NCBI RefSeq assembly: GCF_014652855.1
Contig: NZ_BMZP01000011.1
Span: 79,692 to 143,691, forward strand
Direction: 5' to 3'
From: Novosphingobium pokkalii
Lineage (GTDB): Bacteria; Pseudomonadota; Alphaproteobacteria; Sphingomonadales; Sphingomonadaceae
DNA length: 64,000 bases
Part shown: positions 27,645 to 37,658 of the stretch, piece after piece
Layout of the letters: every line of letters begins with the position of its first letter
Position numbering within the stretch: position 1 is the first letter of the stretch
The notes under the pieces: model-generated
What the model was told of the DNA's origin: nothing
The model's input: the letters and a program-made list of their open reading frames with translations, nothing else
The model's database searches: none
Program-made: the position numbers and the translations under genes

Positions 27645-27659
27645 GCGACACCCGAGGTC

Positions 27660-29120
27660 TCAGAGCGGGTTATCGAGCTTGGTCACCGCTTCGTTGCTCT
27701 TGCGCTGCGTGGTGTGCAACTGGCGCGGCTGGGCGAAGCTGGCCAGAACCTTGGGATCGCGACCATAGATGTCGGCAAAGCTGCGCATCACGCCGTTCAC
27801 GTCGCGCGCCACGGTGAAATAGGTGATGTAGACCGGAAACGGCTTGGTCATCGGCACCTTGGTATACTTGCCCGAGAGGTTGTATTCGACCGCCGTTTCC
27901 TTGGGCAGGTCGGCCCCCAGGATGGCCATGGTCATGGCCAGTTCGGTGGCGCGTTCGGCGCGGATGCAGCCGTGCGAGAGCGCGCGGTTTTCCTGCGCGA
28001 ACAGGTTCCGGTTGGGCGTATCGTGGATATAGATGGCAAACTCGTTGGGCATGTCGAGCTTCACGCGGCCCAGCGAATTGTTCTCGCCGGGTTGCTGCAC
28101 GACCTGGATCGTGCCGTCGGACAATTGCTTGACCGCATAGTTGAGCCGCTTGGCCTTGGCCGGATGAGCCAGCAGGTCTGCGCCCAGCCCTTCGCCCTTC
28201 ACGATTGACTGCGGCACCGTCCAGGTGGGGTTGAACACCACGTTCTCGACCATCTCGGCCAGTTGCGGCGTGGCGGTCTTGCCCGGCTTGCCCACGATGG
28301 CGCGATAGGTGGTGATGATCTGGTTGTTCACCGTCAGCCGCAGCATCTGCTCGGGCACGTTGATCATCAGGTATTGCAGGCCCAGATCGCGCGCCAGCCA
28401 GCGCCAGCGGTCCATGTTGGCGCGCACCAGGGCGAGCTTGGCCGGATCCTTGGTGGTCTGGAGCAACTGGCGCAGCAGCGCATAGTCCGGATGGGTGGGC
28501 AGCAGGCTGCGCAGCGTCCCTTTCACGTCATGCGTTTCGGTGGCTTGGGCGAGCAAAGCCGAATTGGGATGCAGGTCCTGGTCGGGGTCCACGGCGAACC
28601 ACTGCTCGCGCGCGGTCATCGGGGTGCGCCCGTCGCGCAGGTCTTCGGCCAGCCACACGAAGAGCTTGCTGGCAAGCTGGTTGAGATCGTCGCCCTCGCC
28701 CTTGGCGATCGCGGCGGCCAGGGCGGCCGGCTGATAGTCGCGTGCGAACAGGCCTTCGCTGCCGATGCCGCGAATGGCAGAGAGCAAGTCCTTGGCGTCC
28801 TGCAAGGTCCACGCTGCCACCGGCGGCGGCGCTTCCACTTCGGGCTGGGCCGGCGGCGGCGTGGGCACGGCGACGGCGGAGGGGCTGGCACTCGGCGCAG
28901 GGGCCGGCGTGGCAGGGGCGCTGGGCACCACGGTGGGAGCCGGGCGCGGCGCGCTCTGGGCCTGCGCGGTCAGGTCGACCGGCCCCTTGCTGTCCTGCGT
29001 GCGGGCGAAAGCGGGCGCGGAAAGCGTGTTTCCGGCAAGCAGGGTGGCCAGGGCCAGCGTCGGCACGCCCATAAGGCGCGCACGGTTGCGGCGCAGCGGC
29101 CAGGTCTTGCGGGGGGTCAT
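27660..29120 (-). CDS. L,D-transpeptidase, YcbB/LdtD-like
   Basis: Periplasmic peptidoglycan cross-linking enzyme, 486 residues from MTPRKTWPL. Signal/anchor region at ~15-37, a Pro/Ala-rich linker (~55-110), a scaffold region, then the YkuD catalytic domain (~265-420). The active-site motif is ALSHGCIRAE with Cys as nucleophile. YcbB-type enzymes form 3-3 cross-links or attach proteins. Several in-frame starts exist up to 63 codons upstream; the chosen ATG directly precedes a basic, then hydrophobic leader. Convergent with the SnoaL-like gene. Confidence 0.84.
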   Translation of the reverse strand: MTPRKTWPLRRNRARLMGVPTLALATLLAGNTLSAPAFARTQDSKGPVDLTAQAQSAPRPAPTVVPSAPATPAPAPSASPSAVAVPTPPPAQPEVEAPPPVAAWTLQDAKDLLSAIRGIGSEGLFARDYQPAALAAAIAKGEGDDLNQLASKLFVWLAEDLRDGRTPMTAREQWFAVDPDQDLHPNSALLAQATETHDVKGTLRSLLPTHPDYALLRQLLQTTKDPAKLALVRANMDRWRWLARDLGLQYLMINVPEQMLRLTVNNQIITTYRAIVGKPGKTATPQLAEMVENVVFNPTWTVPQSIVKGEGLGADLLAHPAKAKRLNYAVKQLSDGTIQVVQQPGENNSLGRVKLDMPNEFAIYIHDTPNRNLFAQENRALSHGCIRAERATELAMTMAILGADLPKETAVEYNLSGKYTKVPMTKPFPVYITYFTVARDVNGVMRSFADIYGRDPKVLASFAQPRQLHTTQRKSNEAVTKLDNPL

Positions 29121-29332
29121 CGGTTCGAAATTCCCTGTTGCCATTCGGTTGCACGCACTTGGTGCACGGTTCATCTCATGCCCCACACGGTTTCGCCAAT
29201 CAAGCAAGCAGGCTTTCGCCAACCTGAATCCCATTGGCATGCAGAGCAATTCTTTGCCGAAAACGTGCAGCGCGGCGTTCGTTTCCGGATTTTGGTCCGA
29301 CCCGGTCATAGCAAGTCCGGTCGGGCGCCGCT

Positions 29333-30241
29333 ATGGGCGATGCCATGCATGGCCCGCGCCCCCTTTTGCCCATCCTGATGACTCTGGCGGGCCTCGCCAG
29401 TTTCAGCGTGATGGACGGCACGATGAAGGCCGCCGCGCTCGCACTCGGGGCCTTTGCCGCGATTTTCTGGCGCAGCACCGTCGGCGCCCTGGCCATCGCG
29501 CCGCTGTGGCTGCGCGAAACCGTGACGCAGCGCGGCGGACGCCTGCCGCCACGCCCGGCCCTGCGCGTCCATGTGCTGCGCGGGGTGGTTTCGGCAGCCA
29601 TGGCGATCCTGTTCTTCGATGGCGTGGTGCGCATGCCGCTGGCGCAAGGCATGGCGCTGTCGTTCATTGCCCCGCTGATCGCGCTCTATCTCGCTGCCTT
29701 CACGCTGGGCGAACGGCTCAGCCAGCGGGCCGTGTTCGGATCGCTGCTGGCGCTGGTGGGCGTGGGCGTGATCGCGGCCGATCAGCTCGGCGCCACGCCC
29801 GGCCCACAGGCCTGGCGCGGCTTGCTGGAAATCCTCACCTCCGCCGTGCTCTATGCCATCACGCTGGTGCTGCAACGGCGCCAGGCGCAAATGGCAACGC
29901 CGGTTGAAGTGGCCTTTTACCAGAGCGTGGTGATCGCGCTGCTGCTCGCCCCGCTCGCGGTGGTCTGGGCGCCCTGGCCCACGCCCGGCCAATGGGCGCT
30001 GGTCGTGGCCGGCGCGCTGCTCGCCGCGCTGGCGATGATGCTGCTCGCCTGGGCCTATGCCCGCGCCGAAGCGCAAGTGCTGGTGCCGCTGGAGTATACC
30101 GCATTCATCTGGGCGGCGGTGGTCGGCTGGGTCGCCTTTGCCGAGCCGGTCACGCGCGGCACGATCGCGGGGGTCACCCTGATCGTGGCCGGCTGCGTGC
30201 TGGCCGCCCGGCGCGATGATCCCCCGCCCGAAGTGATTTGA
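29333..30241 (+). CDS. DMT-superfamily (EamA) transporter
   Basis: Inner-membrane protein of 302 residues with about ten predicted TM helices arranged as two EamA repeats (about residues 10-145 and 160-295). The first repeat ends FTLGERLSQRAVFGSLLALVGVGVI and the second YTAFIWAAVVGWVAFAEPV, where the Glu-rich E-P/E-R turn before the last helix is typical. The family exports metabolites or amino acids; no substrate is indicated by neighbours. It stands alone and is convergent with the DUF3617 lipoprotein gene, 1 bp apart. Confidence 0.82.
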   Translation: MGDAMHGPRPLLPILMTLAGLASFSVMDGTMKAAALALGAFAAIFWRSTVGALAIAPLWLRETVTQRGGRLPPRPALRVHVLRGVVSAAMAILFFDGVVRMPLAQGMALSFIAPLIALYLAAFTLGERLSQRAVFGSLLALVGVGVIAADQLGATPGPQAWRGLLEILTSAVLYAITLVLQRRQAQMATPVEVAFYQSVVIALLLAPLAVVWAPWPTPGQWALVVAGALLAALAMMLLAWAYARAEAQVLVPLEYTAFIWAAVVGWVAFAEPVTRGTIAGVTLIVAGCVLAARRDDPPPEVI

Positions 30242-30242
30242 T

Positions 30243-30842
30243 TTAAATCGACGCTGCCTTTTCGTCGGCGTCGGCCTGGGCCTTTTCCTGTGGGGTGCAT
30301 TCGCCCACGCGGTTGGACTGGGTGGCCACGTGCATGCGCATCTGCTTGCCGCCCGGGCCGCTGCCGGTCATGTCCATGTCCATGGTGAAGTGGTCGCCGC
30401 CATAGGTGCCCTTGAGCGTGATCGTCTGGTTCGCGCCGCCGTGGCCGCAGTTGAGCACGCCGTCGATCTTGCCATCGGCCATGGTGAAGGTCTTGTAGCG
30501 GCAGGTCTTGTCGGCCTGGCCGAAGAAATCGCCGTCGGGCCGCGCGGCCTTTTCCTTGGTCAGGCACGAACGCTCGGCACGGGCGCGGCCCAGCGAATCC
30601 TTCATGCTGGCGACCATCTCGGCCGGCATGCCGGGCATGTCGATGTCGATCGCCTTGACCTGGGTGCTCCACGCCCCCGGCTGGAACTTGACCCCCGCGC
30701 TCGCCACTTTGGCCGCCACTTCGCCGGCATCGGCATCCTTGGCCACCACGGCCGGCTCCTTCTTGCAGCCGGGCAGCAGCAGGGCGAGCGCCAGCAGCGC
30801 GGAGCCGGTCGCCAGATGGGCAGGCAGGGTCTTGGCAATCAT
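30243..30842 (-). CDS. DUF3617-type lipoprotein
   Basis: 199 residues with a lipoprotein signal: MIAKTLPAHLATGSALLALA then LLLPGC, so Cys29 would be lipidated. The mature part has GVKFQPGAWSTQVKAIDIDMPG, SCLTKEKA, CRYKTFTMADGKIDG and a CTPQEKA end, the DUF3617 pattern found in sphingomonads. Function unknown. GGGAGAG lies 7 bp upstream of the chosen ATG; the 34-codon in-frame extension before it lacks conservation. Its stop is 1 bp from the DMT transporter stop. Confidence 0.78.
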   Translation of the reverse strand: MIAKTLPAHLATGSALLALALLLPGCKKEPAVVAKDADAGEVAAKVASAGVKFQPGAWSTQVKAIDIDMPGMPAEMVASMKDSLGRARAERSCLTKEKAARPDGDFFGQADKTCRYKTFTMADGKIDGVLNCGHGGANQTITLKGTYGGDHFTMDMDMTGSGPGGKQMRMHVATQSNRVGECTPQEKAQADADEKAASI

Positions 30843-30943
30843 CGTCACTCTCCCGATGGGGACAGCGACGCTATCACGCCGATCCGGCCATGGCCATGGC
30901 CCGGCGCCGTGGCATCCCCCGATCGGGTGATGGCAAAAGGGCA

Positions 30944-31113
30944 TAAGAGGCTGACCGAAAAGTCGGGCGGCGGAGGTTTGGCGAGGGATTTTGGGTCACC
31001 ACAAGAAGGCTGAGAGCCCAGCGATGCTGGAAGCATCGTGGCGAACAGCCGACGCCGTGGTGGCGCAAAAGACCCGCCAAACCGACCCGCAGGACTTTTC
31101 GGTCAGCCTCTAA
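30944..31113. repeat. 170-bp long imperfect palindrome (MITE-like element)
   Basis: Terminal arms of about 21 bp match as inverted repeats: AGAGGCTGACCGAAAAGTC at 30946-30964 and GACTTTTCGGTCAGCCTCT at 31093-31111. The symmetry continues inward (GGTTTGGCG / CGCCAAACC, CACCAC / GTGGTG) to a centre at GCGATGCTGGAAGCATCG. It lies between the divergent DUF3617 gene and uvrB, and carries no ORF of its own. Confidence 0.75.
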
Positions 31114-31132
31114 GGGAACCGGCCGCCGGCAA

Positions 31133-31168
31133 TTGCATATGCCCTGCGTGTTCCCCATATGTTGCCCA
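31133..31168 (+). promoter_or_regulatory. Predicted uvrB promoter with LexA-type (SOS) box
   Basis: TTGCAT (31133-31138), a 17-bp spacer, and CATATG (31156-31161) fit a sigma-70 promoter. GTTC-N7-GTTG at 31150-31164 matches the alphaproteobacterial LexA box GTTC-N7-GTTC with one mismatch and covers the -10. The expected transcription start falls at about 31168, the A of the conserved uvrB ATG. Confidence 0.55.
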
Positions 31169-33354
31169 TGGCCGAAATCATCATCCGCAGGGGGCTGGAA
31201 GAGCCCGACACATCCGGCAACTTTGTGCCGCACAAGCCCCAGCGCCCCGAGAAGCTGGAAGCGGGGCGCCCGTTCAAGGTGGTGTCGGACTATCAGCCCG
31301 CCGGCGACCAGCCGACCGCGATTGCCGATCTCGTGGCCGGCGCGCGCGAGGGTGACCGCACGCAAGTGCTGCTGGGCGTGACCGGTTCGGGCAAGACCTT
31401 CACCATGGCCAAGGTGATCGAGGAATTGCAGCGCCCGGCCCTGATCCTGGCGCCCAACAAGATCCTGGCTGCCCAGCTCTATGGCGAGATGAAAAGCTTC
31501 TTCCCCGAAAACGCGGTGGAATATTTCGTCTCGTATTACGATTATTACCAGCCGGAAGCCTACGTGCCGCGGTCGGACACCTATATCGAGAAGGAAAGCT
31601 CGGTAAACGAGGCGATCGACCGCATGCGCCACTCGGCCACGCGCGCCCTGCTCGAACGCGACGACGTGATCATCGTCGCTTCGGTCTCCTGCCTCTACGG
31701 CATCGGCTCGGTCGAGACCTATTCGGCGATGGTGTTCGACCTGAAGAAAGGCGAGAGCGTCGACCAGGGCGAGATCGTGCGCAAGCTGGTGGCGCTGCAA
31801 TACAAGCGCAACGACCATGCGTTCCAGCGCGGCACGTTCCGCGTGCGTGGCGACAACCTGGAAATCTTCCCCTCGCACTATGAAGACACCGCCTGGCGCG
31901 TGACCTTCTTCGGCGACGAGATCGAGGAGATTGCCGAGTTCGATCCGCTGACCGGCAAGGCCGATACGCGCCTCAACCAGGTGCGCGTCTATGCCAATTC
32001 GCACCACGTCACGCCCGGCCCCACGCTGATGCAGGCGCGCGAGGCGATCAAGTTCGAACTGGCCGAGCGACTCAAGGAGCTTCAGGCCGAAGGCAAGCTG
32101 CTGGAAGCGCAGCGGCTGGAGCAGCGCACCCATTTCGACCTGGAAATGATGGCCGCCACCGGATCGTGCGCGGGGATCGAGAACTATTCGCGCTTCCTCA
32201 CCGGCCGCCTGCCGGGCGAGCCGCCGCCGACGCTGTTCGAATACCTGCCCGACAACGCCCTGCTGTTCGTGGACGAAAGCCACCAGACGGTGCCGCAGAT
32301 CGGCGCGATGGCGCGCGGCGATCACCGCCGCAAGCTGACCCTGGCCGAATATGGCTTTCGCCTGCCCAGTTGCATCGACAACCGCCCGCTGCGCTTCAAC
32401 GAATGGGAAGCGATGCGCCCACAGACCTTTGCGGTTTCGGCCACGCCCGGCAATTGGGAAATGGAGCAATCGGGCGGGGTCTTTGCCGAACAGGTGATCC
32501 GCCCCACCGGCCTGATCGACCCGCCGGTGCTGATCCGCCCGGTGGAAGACCAGGTGCAGGACTGCATCAACGAATGCCGCCTCACCGCGCAGAACGGCTA
32601 TCGCACGCTCGTCACCACGCTGACCAAGCGCATGGCCGAAGACCTCACCGAATTCATGCACGAAGCGGGCCTGCGCGTGCGCTACATGCATTCCGACGTG
32701 GAGACGCTGGAGCGCATCGAACTGATCCGCGATTTGCGCCTGGGCGTCTATGACGTGCTGGTGGGGATCAACCTGCTGCGCGAAGGGCTCGACATTCCCG
32801 AATGCGGGCTGGTGTGCATTCTCGACGCGGACAAGGAAGGCTTCCTGCGTTCGGAAACCTCCCTGATCCAGACGATCGGCCGTGCCGCCCGCAACGTGGA
32901 CGGGCGCGTGATCCTCTATGCCGATCGCATGACCGGCAGCATGGAGCGCGCGATCGCCGAAACCGACCGCCGCCGCGAAAAGCAGCAGGCCTACAACGAA
33001 GAGCACGGCATCACCCCGGCCACGATCAAGCGCCAGATTGCCGACATCATCGCCGATACCGCCAGCCGCGATGGCGTGCTGGTCGATCTGGACGATGACA
33101 GCACCAACAACCTCGTCGGCCACAACCTGCGCAGCCATATCGAGGACCTGGAAAAGCGCATGCGCGCCGCTGCCGCCGATCTGGAATTCGAGGAAGCCGG
33201 CCGCCTGCGCGACGAAATCCGCCGCCTGGAATCGACCGAGCTTGGCCTGCCCGAAGGCGATCGCAAGGCCCCGGTGGTTGGCCGCAGCAACGAAGGCAAG
33301 CCGGGAACGCGCAAGATGCGCTACGGCAAGACGCAGAAGAAGTGGGGGAAGTGA
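31168..33354 (+). CDS. uvrB: Excinuclease ABC subunit B (UvrB)
   Basis: Damage-verification helicase-like subunit of nucleotide excision repair; loads from UvrA and recruits UvrC. 728 residues. Walker [16 protein letters not shown], beta-hairpin [12 protein letters not shown], Walker [14 protein letters not shown], helicase motif [15 protein letters not shown], and a C-terminal UVR motif ([20 protein letters not shown]) that binds UvrC. I start at [13 protein letters not shown], a conserved sphingomonad N-terminus; an ATG 9 bp earlier lies inside the LexA-type box. No ribosome site is visible, consistent with a leaderless message. Confidence 0.95.
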   Translation: MAEIIIRRGLEEPDTSGNFVPHKPQRPEKLEAGRPFKVVSDYQPAGDQPTAIADLVAGAREGDRTQVLLGVTGSGKTFTMAKVIEELQRPALILAPNKILAAQLYGEMKSFFPENAVEYFVSYYDYYQPEAYVPRSDTYIEKESSVNEAIDRMRHSATRALLERDDVIIVASVSCLYGIGSVETYSAMVFDLKKGESVDQGEIVRKLVALQYKRNDHAFQRGTFRVRGDNLEIFPSHYEDTAWRVTFFGDEIEEIAEFDPLTGKADTRLNQVRVYANSHHVTPGPTLMQAREAIKFELAERLKELQAEGKLLEAQRLEQRTHFDLEMMAATGSCAGIENYSRFLTGRLPGEPPPTLFEYLPDNALLFVDESHQTVPQIGAMARGDHRRKLTLAEYGFRLPSCIDNRPLRFNEWEAMRPQTFAVSATPGNWEMEQSGGVFAEQVIRPTGLIDPPVLIRPVEDQVQDCINECRLTAQNGYRTLVTTLTKRMAEDLTEFMHEAGLRVRYMHSDVETLERIELIRDLRLGVYDVLVGINLLREGLDIPECGLVCILDADKEGFLRSETSLIQTIGRAARNVDGRVILYADRMTGSMERAIAETDRRREKQQAYNEEHGITPATIKRQIADIIADTASRDGVLVDLDDDSTNNLVGHNLRSHIEDLEKRMRAAAADLEFEEAGRLRDEIRRLESTELGLPEGDRKAPVVGRSNEGKPGTRKMRYGKTQKKWGK

Positions 33355-33378
33355 GGGGAGTGATGGGTTTGCAACATG

Positions 33379-33415
33379 CCCTCCCCAACCCCTCCCGCAA
33401 GCGGGAGGGGCTTTG
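33379..33415. repeat. GC-rich palindromic intergenic repeat (copy 2)
   Basis: CCCCTCCCGC (33389-33398), loop AA, GCGGGAGGGG (33401-33410), then CTTTG. It is the same element as at 20-56 and follows uvrB by about 35 bp, so it may end the uvrB message. Confidence 0.7.
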
Positions 33416-33537
33416 ATCCTCCCTGCGCAAAGCGGGGAAGGTGCAGCTACATCTGCACACACCTGTAATCTCCGGTGCCGCGAAGATAAAAAACAACAAG
33501 TCTGGTACTGTTTTCAGAAGCCGGTCAAAACGGGCAG

Positions 33538-33816
33538 ATGCTTCACTTTTCTTGTCTCGAAACCGAGAAAATCTGGAACGGCCAGCGTAGCCGCAAACTG
33601 CCAGGCGAAATCCAGAATCGAGCCTTGGACAAACTGCGCATGCTCAACCGCGCACGCACATTCGACGACCTGCGCAACCCGCCATCCAACCGCCTTCACG
33701 CCTTGAGCGGCGATCGCGCAGGCCAACATTCCATTTCCATTAACATGCAATGGCGCATATGTTTCGTCTGGAAGGACGGAAACGCTCACAATGTCGAAAT
33801 CGTCGACTATCATTGA
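33538..33816 (+). CDS. higB: Type II toxin HigB-like (RelE/ParE superfamily mRNA endonuclease)
   Basis: A 92-residue protein matching the HigB/Kid-like 'killer' family: ETEKIWNGQRSRKLP (residues ~8-22), ALDKLRMLNRA, NRLHALSGDRAGQHSI and NMQWRICFVWKDG...VEIVDYH at the C-terminus, with the conserved Arg, Trp and His of the active region. HigB toxins cut mRNA on the ribosome. The toxin gene comes first, as usual for hig modules, and overlaps the antitoxin gene by 26 bp. All conserved positions I can check appear intact. Confidence 0.87.
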   Translation: MLHFSCLETEKIWNGQRSRKLPGEIQNRALDKLRMLNRARTFDDLRNPPSNRLHALSGDRAGQHSISINMQWRICFVWKDGNAHNVEIVDYH

Positions 33817-34108
33817 ATCCGACTGGCTGCATAACAGCCACGCTGGCGAACTGCTGGCGCGCGAGTTCATGGAACCCCTTGGCCTTGCTGCCGCCGCCTT
33901 GGCCGTCGACATTGGTGTGCCGGCTTCGCGGATAGAGGATATGGTGCACGGTAAGCAGCCTGTCGACGCCGAACTGGACCTGCGCCTGTCCCGCTACTTC
34001 GGCATGTCGGAGGGCTTCTTCCTTGGTTTGCAGGCGGATTTCGACCTGCTCGAGGCCAAGCGCGCGCATCACGACGCCATCGACCGTATCGTCCCCCGAG
34101 CCGCCTGA
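33791..34108 (+). CDS. higA: HigA-like antitoxin (HTH, addiction module)
   Basis: A 105-residue partner of HigB with a Cro/C1-type helix-turn-helix: GELLAREFMEPLGLAAAALA then VPASRIEDMVHGKQPVDAEL and RLSRYFGMSEGFFLGLQ, the last being the HigA dimer region. It neutralises the toxin and represses the operon. It starts 26 bp inside the toxin gene, which ties the two translations. Confidence 0.87.
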   Translation: MSKSSTIIESDWLHNSHAGELLAREFMEPLGLAAAALAVDIGVPASRIEDMVHGKQPVDAELDLRLSRYFGMSEGFFLGLQADFDLLEAKRAHHDAIDRIVPRAA

Positions 34109-34155
34109 ACAATCCTGCATTGCACCACGCGAGACGCCGCGATAGCACCCGCCCC

Positions 34156-34722
34156 ATGATCTCGCGTCGTCCGGTCTCGCTGCTCGCCCTGCTTGCTCTT
34201 GCTGCCTGCTCGCAAAAGCCGCCTGTGCCGCAGGACAGTGGCACGCCGCTCAACGCCGTGCGCGTGCCGCTGCCGGAAAGCCAGCCTTTGCCCGCAGCAC
34301 CCGCCGGCAACGAGAAGCCGATCTGGGCCGGCGCGCCCGGTGGCGACAGCGTGCGCTATGGCGCGCCGGGGGCTGGCCCCGATCTCTCGCTGGCCTGCCG
34401 CCAGGGGGTGCTGGTGGTGACGCGGCATGTGCCGGCCGAAGTGGGCGCGCAGGCCTTGTTCGCCTTGCAAGGGCGCAAGCGCATCGTGCGGCTGGCGGTG
34501 GATGCCACCGCCGTGCCGGGATCGCGCGGCTATCTCTGGCAGGGCAGCCTGCCGGCGGGCGATCCGGCGGCCGACGTGTTCGAGGGTCCGTTCGTGGGCA
34601 CGCTGCCCGATGCCGGCAAGATCAGCGTACCGGGCAGCGACCTGGTGCGCGCGCTGATCCGCCGCTGCGGTGCCCGCCCGGCCACGGGGGCGGCACCCGC
34701 CGCACCCCAGGCGCAGGAATAA
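34156..34722 (+). CDS. Putative lipoprotein, unknown function
   Basis: 188 residues; MISRRPVSLLALLALAACSQ is a lipoprotein signal with LAAC lipobox (Cys19). The mature part is Pro/Ala-rich at both ends and has one compact region (SLACRQGVLVVTRHVPAEVGA...DLVRALIRRCG) with two Cys that could pair. I do not recognise a family. Convergent with the helix-hairpin-helix protein gene; stops are 3 bp apart. Confidence 0.68.
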   Translation: MISRRPVSLLALLALAACSQKPPVPQDSGTPLNAVRVPLPESQPLPAAPAGNEKPIWAGAPGGDSVRYGAPGAGPDLSLACRQGVLVVTRHVPAEVGAQALFALQGRKRIVRLAVDATAVPGSRGYLWQGSLPAGDPAADVFEGPFVGTLPDAGKISVPGSDLVRALIRRCGARPATGAAPAAPQAQE

Positions 34723-34725
34723 ACC

Positions 34726-35202
34726 TCAGAGCCTGCCGAACTTGTCTTCGTAGGCGGCGGTATCGCCGCTGCTCAGCAGCTTGGCCTGCTCCACCCAGTT
34801 GTCGCGCGTGGGGCGGCCGGCAAAGGCGCCGAGTTGCGCATCGATCCGCGCCACGTCTTCCTCGCTCCAGCCAGCGATCTGGTCGAAGCGGGTCACGCCG
34901 AGGCTGGCCAGCAGCGTCTTGAGCTTGGGGCCAAGGCCCTTGATCCGGGTGAGATCATCGCCCCCGGCATCGGTGGCAATCTCGACCGGCGGCGGCGCGG
35001 GGGAGGCGATCGTGGCGGCGGGGGGCGCATCGATCAGCGCGGTGTTGCGCTGGGCAGGCGCCGCGCCTTCCGAGAGCACGTCGTTGAATTCGCGGCGCTC
35101 GGGCGCCTTGCCGGCGCGGCGCAGCAGCAGGATTGCCACCACCAGCAGGAGCGCCACGGCGCCGGCCACCAGCGGCCAATTGGCCTCGATCAGTTGCAGC
35201 AT
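34726..35202 (-). CDS. Membrane-anchored protein with a helix-hairpin-helix domain
   Basis: 158 residues. One N-terminal TM helix (WPLVAGAVALLLVVAILLL, residues ~9-27), a low-complexity linker, and a C-terminal domain DDLTRIKGLGPKLKTLLASL / GVTRFDQIAGWSEEDVARID. This is the HhH-like 'KGLGPK' domain also found at the C-terminus of some NuoE and ribosomal proteins. It could bind nucleic acid or be a structural module. It may be co-transcribed with malate synthase, which ends up to 100 bp downstream; function unknown. Confidence 0.72.
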   Translation of the reverse strand: MLQLIEANWPLVAGAVALLLVVAILLLRRAGKAPERREFNDVLSEGAAPAQRNTALIDAPPAATIASPAPPPVEIATDAGGDDLTRIKGLGPKLKTLLASLGVTRFDQIAGWSEEDVARIDAQLGAFAGRPTRDNWVEQAKLLSSGDTAAYEDKFGRL

Positions 35203-35303
35203 TGTCTAAAGTTCCATGTCAGCAAAGCGACTGGAACCGCCATGGCAACAAGCGCCGCGCGGGGCAAGCGGGCGGAGCACCGCAGCGCCCCGCCCCATCA
35301 TGC

Positions 35304-37463
35304 TCAGGCCGGCTCGGCCACCAGCGCCGCGGCCTTCTTGCGGCGGCGCCAGGCATGCAGCAGCGGCTCGGTATAGCCGCTGGGCTGGGCCACGCCCTGG
35401 AACACCAGGTCGCAGGCGGCGCGGAAGGCAAAGCTTTCCTCCCAACGGCCGGCCATCGGCTCATAGAGCGGGTCGCCCGCATTCTGGGCGTCCACCTTGG
35501 CGGCCATGCGCTGCAAGGCGTCCATCACCTGATCGCGGGTGCAGACGCCGTGGAGCAGCCAGTTGGCCAGGTGCTGGCTGGAAATGCGCAAGGTGGCGCG
35601 GTCTTCCATCAGGCCGACATCGTCGATGTCCGGCACTTTGGAGCAGCCCACACCCTGGTCGATCCAGCGCACGACATAGCCGAGCAGGCCTTGCGCGTTG
35701 TTGTCCAGCTCGGCGCGGATGTCCTCGTCCGACCAGTTGGCGCCATCGGCCAGGGGAATGGCCAGCAGCGCGTCGAGCGACGGCAGCGGGCGCGCGGCAA
35801 TGTCCGGGCGCAGGCCGAACACGTCCACTTGGTGGTAATGCGTCGCGTGCAGCGTGGCGGCCGTGGGCGACGGCACCCACGCGGTGTTGGCGCCGGTGCG
35901 GGGATGGCCGATCTTTTCCGCGACCATCGCGTGCATGCGATCGGGCGCGGCCCACATGCCCTTGCCGATCTGCGCCTTGCCGGAAAGCCCGCAGGCCAGG
36001 CCGATGCCGACATTGCGCGCTTCATACGCCGCGATCCAGCCCGACTGCTTCATCGCGCCCTTGCGGATCATCGGCCCGGCCTGCATCGAGGTGTGGATCT
36101 CGTCCCCCGTGCGATCGAGGAAGCCGGTGTTGATGAACACCACGCGGTCCTTCACCGCCGCGATGCAGGCAGCCAGGTTGGCGCTGGTGCGGCGCTCCTC
36201 GTCCATCACCCCCACTTTCAGGGTGTGGCGGGGCAGGCACAGCAGGTCTTCCACCGCATCGAACACGTCGTTGGCAAAGCCGACTTCCTCCGGCCCGTGC
36301 ATCTTGGGCTTGACGATGTAGATCGATCCTTCGCGGCTGTTGCGGAACCGGCCCAGGCGCATCACGTCGTGCATGGCGATGGCCGAAGTGATCACCGCGT
36401 CCATGATGCCTTCGGGAATTTCGCTGCCATCGGGCAGCAGGATCGCCGGGTTGGTCATCAGATGGCCGACATTGCGCACGAACAGCAGGCTGCGGCCTGG
36501 CAGGGTGAAGTCAGCGCCATCGGGCGAAGTCCAGGCGCGATCGGGTTCGAGCGTGCGGCTCTGCGTCTTGCCGCCCTTGGTGAAATGCGCGGTGAGATCG
36601 CCGCGCATCAGGCCCAGCCAGTGGCGATAGGCGACCAGCTTGTCTTCCGCATCGACCGCCGCGATTGAATCCTCCAGATCGACGATCGTGGTCAGCGCCG
36701 CTTCCAGCACGATGTCGGCAAGGCCAGCCGCATCGCTGGCGCCAACCGGATGGCCGCGATCGAGCACCAGTTCGATATGCAGGCCATTGTGGCGGAACAA
36801 AAGGCCGCCTGCCTTATGGCCCACCCACTGCGCCGGATCGGCCAGCGTGGGCACGCCCTGCCCGTCCCAATCGGACCAGGAACCCTGCGCCAGCGGCAGC
36901 GTGGCATCGAGGAACGCGCGCCCGGCCGCGATCACCCCCGCGCCGCGCGCCGGGTCATAGCCGCCCGGCCGGGCCGGTGCCGCATCGAGCGCATCGGTGC
37001 CGTACCAGGCATCATAGAGGCTGCCCCAGCGCGCATTGGCGGCGTTGAGCAGGAAGCGGTCGTTGAGCACCGGCACGACGAGTTGCGGCCCGGCCATCGT
37101 GGCGATTTCCGGGTCGACCCCCTGGGTGCCCACGGCAAAGGGCGCCGGTTCGGGCACGATATAGCCGATCTCTTCCAGAAACGCGCGATAGGCCGCCGGA
37201 TCATGCGGCTGGCCGCGCCGGGCGAGATGCCAGGCATCGATCGTCGCCTGGATCGTCTCGCGGGTTTCCAGCAGGGCGCGGTTGACCGGGGCAAACCGAG
37301 CCACGAGCGCGGCAAACCCGCTCCAGAACGCAGTCACATCCAGCGCCAGGGGCGCCAGCACGTCGGTTTCCAGGAACGCAGCCAGCGCGGCATCCACCTG
37401 CAACCCGGCGCGCAGCGTGCGGGGGCGCAAGTCGGCAATTTCGGTAAACTCACCCATGGTCAT
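35304..37463 (-). CDS. glcB: Malate synthase G
   Basis: Condenses glyoxylate with acetyl-CoA to malate (glyoxylate shunt, or use of glycolate/allantoin-derived glyoxylate). 719 residues, the single-chain G isoform (A isoform is ~530). Motifs: [18 protein letters not shown] (TIM-barrel), [23 protein letters not shown], and the active-site region [15 protein letters not shown] / [13 protein letters not shown]. Isocitrate lyase is not in the window. The ATG at 37463 is followed 6 bp later by none better, and no clear ribosome site is seen. Confidence 0.95.
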   Translation of the reverse strand: MTMGEFTEIADLRPRTLRAGLQVDAALAAFLETDVLAPLALDVTAFWSGFAALVARFAPVNRALLETRETIQATIDAWHLARRGQPHDPAAYRAFLEEIGYIVPEPAPFAVGTQGVDPEIATMAGPQLVVPVLNDRFLLNAANARWGSLYDAWYGTDALDAAPARPGGYDPARGAGVIAAGRAFLDATLPLAQGSWSDWDGQGVPTLADPAQWVGHKAGGLLFRHNGLHIELVLDRGHPVGASDAAGLADIVLEAALTTIVDLEDSIAAVDAEDKLVAYRHWLGLMRGDLTAHFTKGGKTQSRTLEPDRAWTSPDGADFTLPGRSLLFVRNVGHLMTNPAILLPDGSEIPEGIMDAVITSAIAMHDVMRLGRFRNSREGSIYIVKPKMHGPEEVGFANDVFDAVEDLLCLPRHTLKVGVMDEERRTSANLAACIAAVKDRVVFINTGFLDRTGDEIHTSMQAGPMIRKGAMKQSGWIAAYEARNVGIGLACGLSGKAQIGKGMWAAPDRMHAMVAEKIGHPRTGANTAWVPSPTAATLHATHYHQVDVFGLRPDIAARPLPSLDALLAIPLADGANWSDEDIRAELDNNAQGLLGYVVRWIDQGVGCSKVPDIDDVGLMEDRATLRISSQHLANWLLHGVCTRDQVMDALQRMAAKVDAQNAGDPLYEPMAGRWEESFAFRAACDLVFQGVAQPSGYTEPLLHAWRRRKKAAALVAEPA

Positions 37464-37658
37464 ATGCCTTTGTCATCGAACAGTGTTATCGAAGCGGGCA
37501 TGGCAAAACCGGCCTGCGAACCGATACTTGCGAGAGTACCGGGCCTGTGCCGACTTGCCAATTGAACCTGGGGAGGAACGGCCCTGTTGTGCCTGATTCG
37601 GCGCCGCTTGGCAACGGGGGTTCACCCGGCCCGCACAACCGGCTAGGCATGGTTGCCG

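Noticed and set aside
30874..33462. 862-codon open frame antisense to uvrB
   Set aside because: It is a high-GC shadow: low-complexity His/Arg/Gln-rich translation, no domain, and fully covered by intact uvrB on the other strand.
35133..36668. 511-codon open frame antisense to malate synthase
   Set aside because: Repetitive His/Gln/Arg composition and no start signal; malate synthase G is complete on the other strand.
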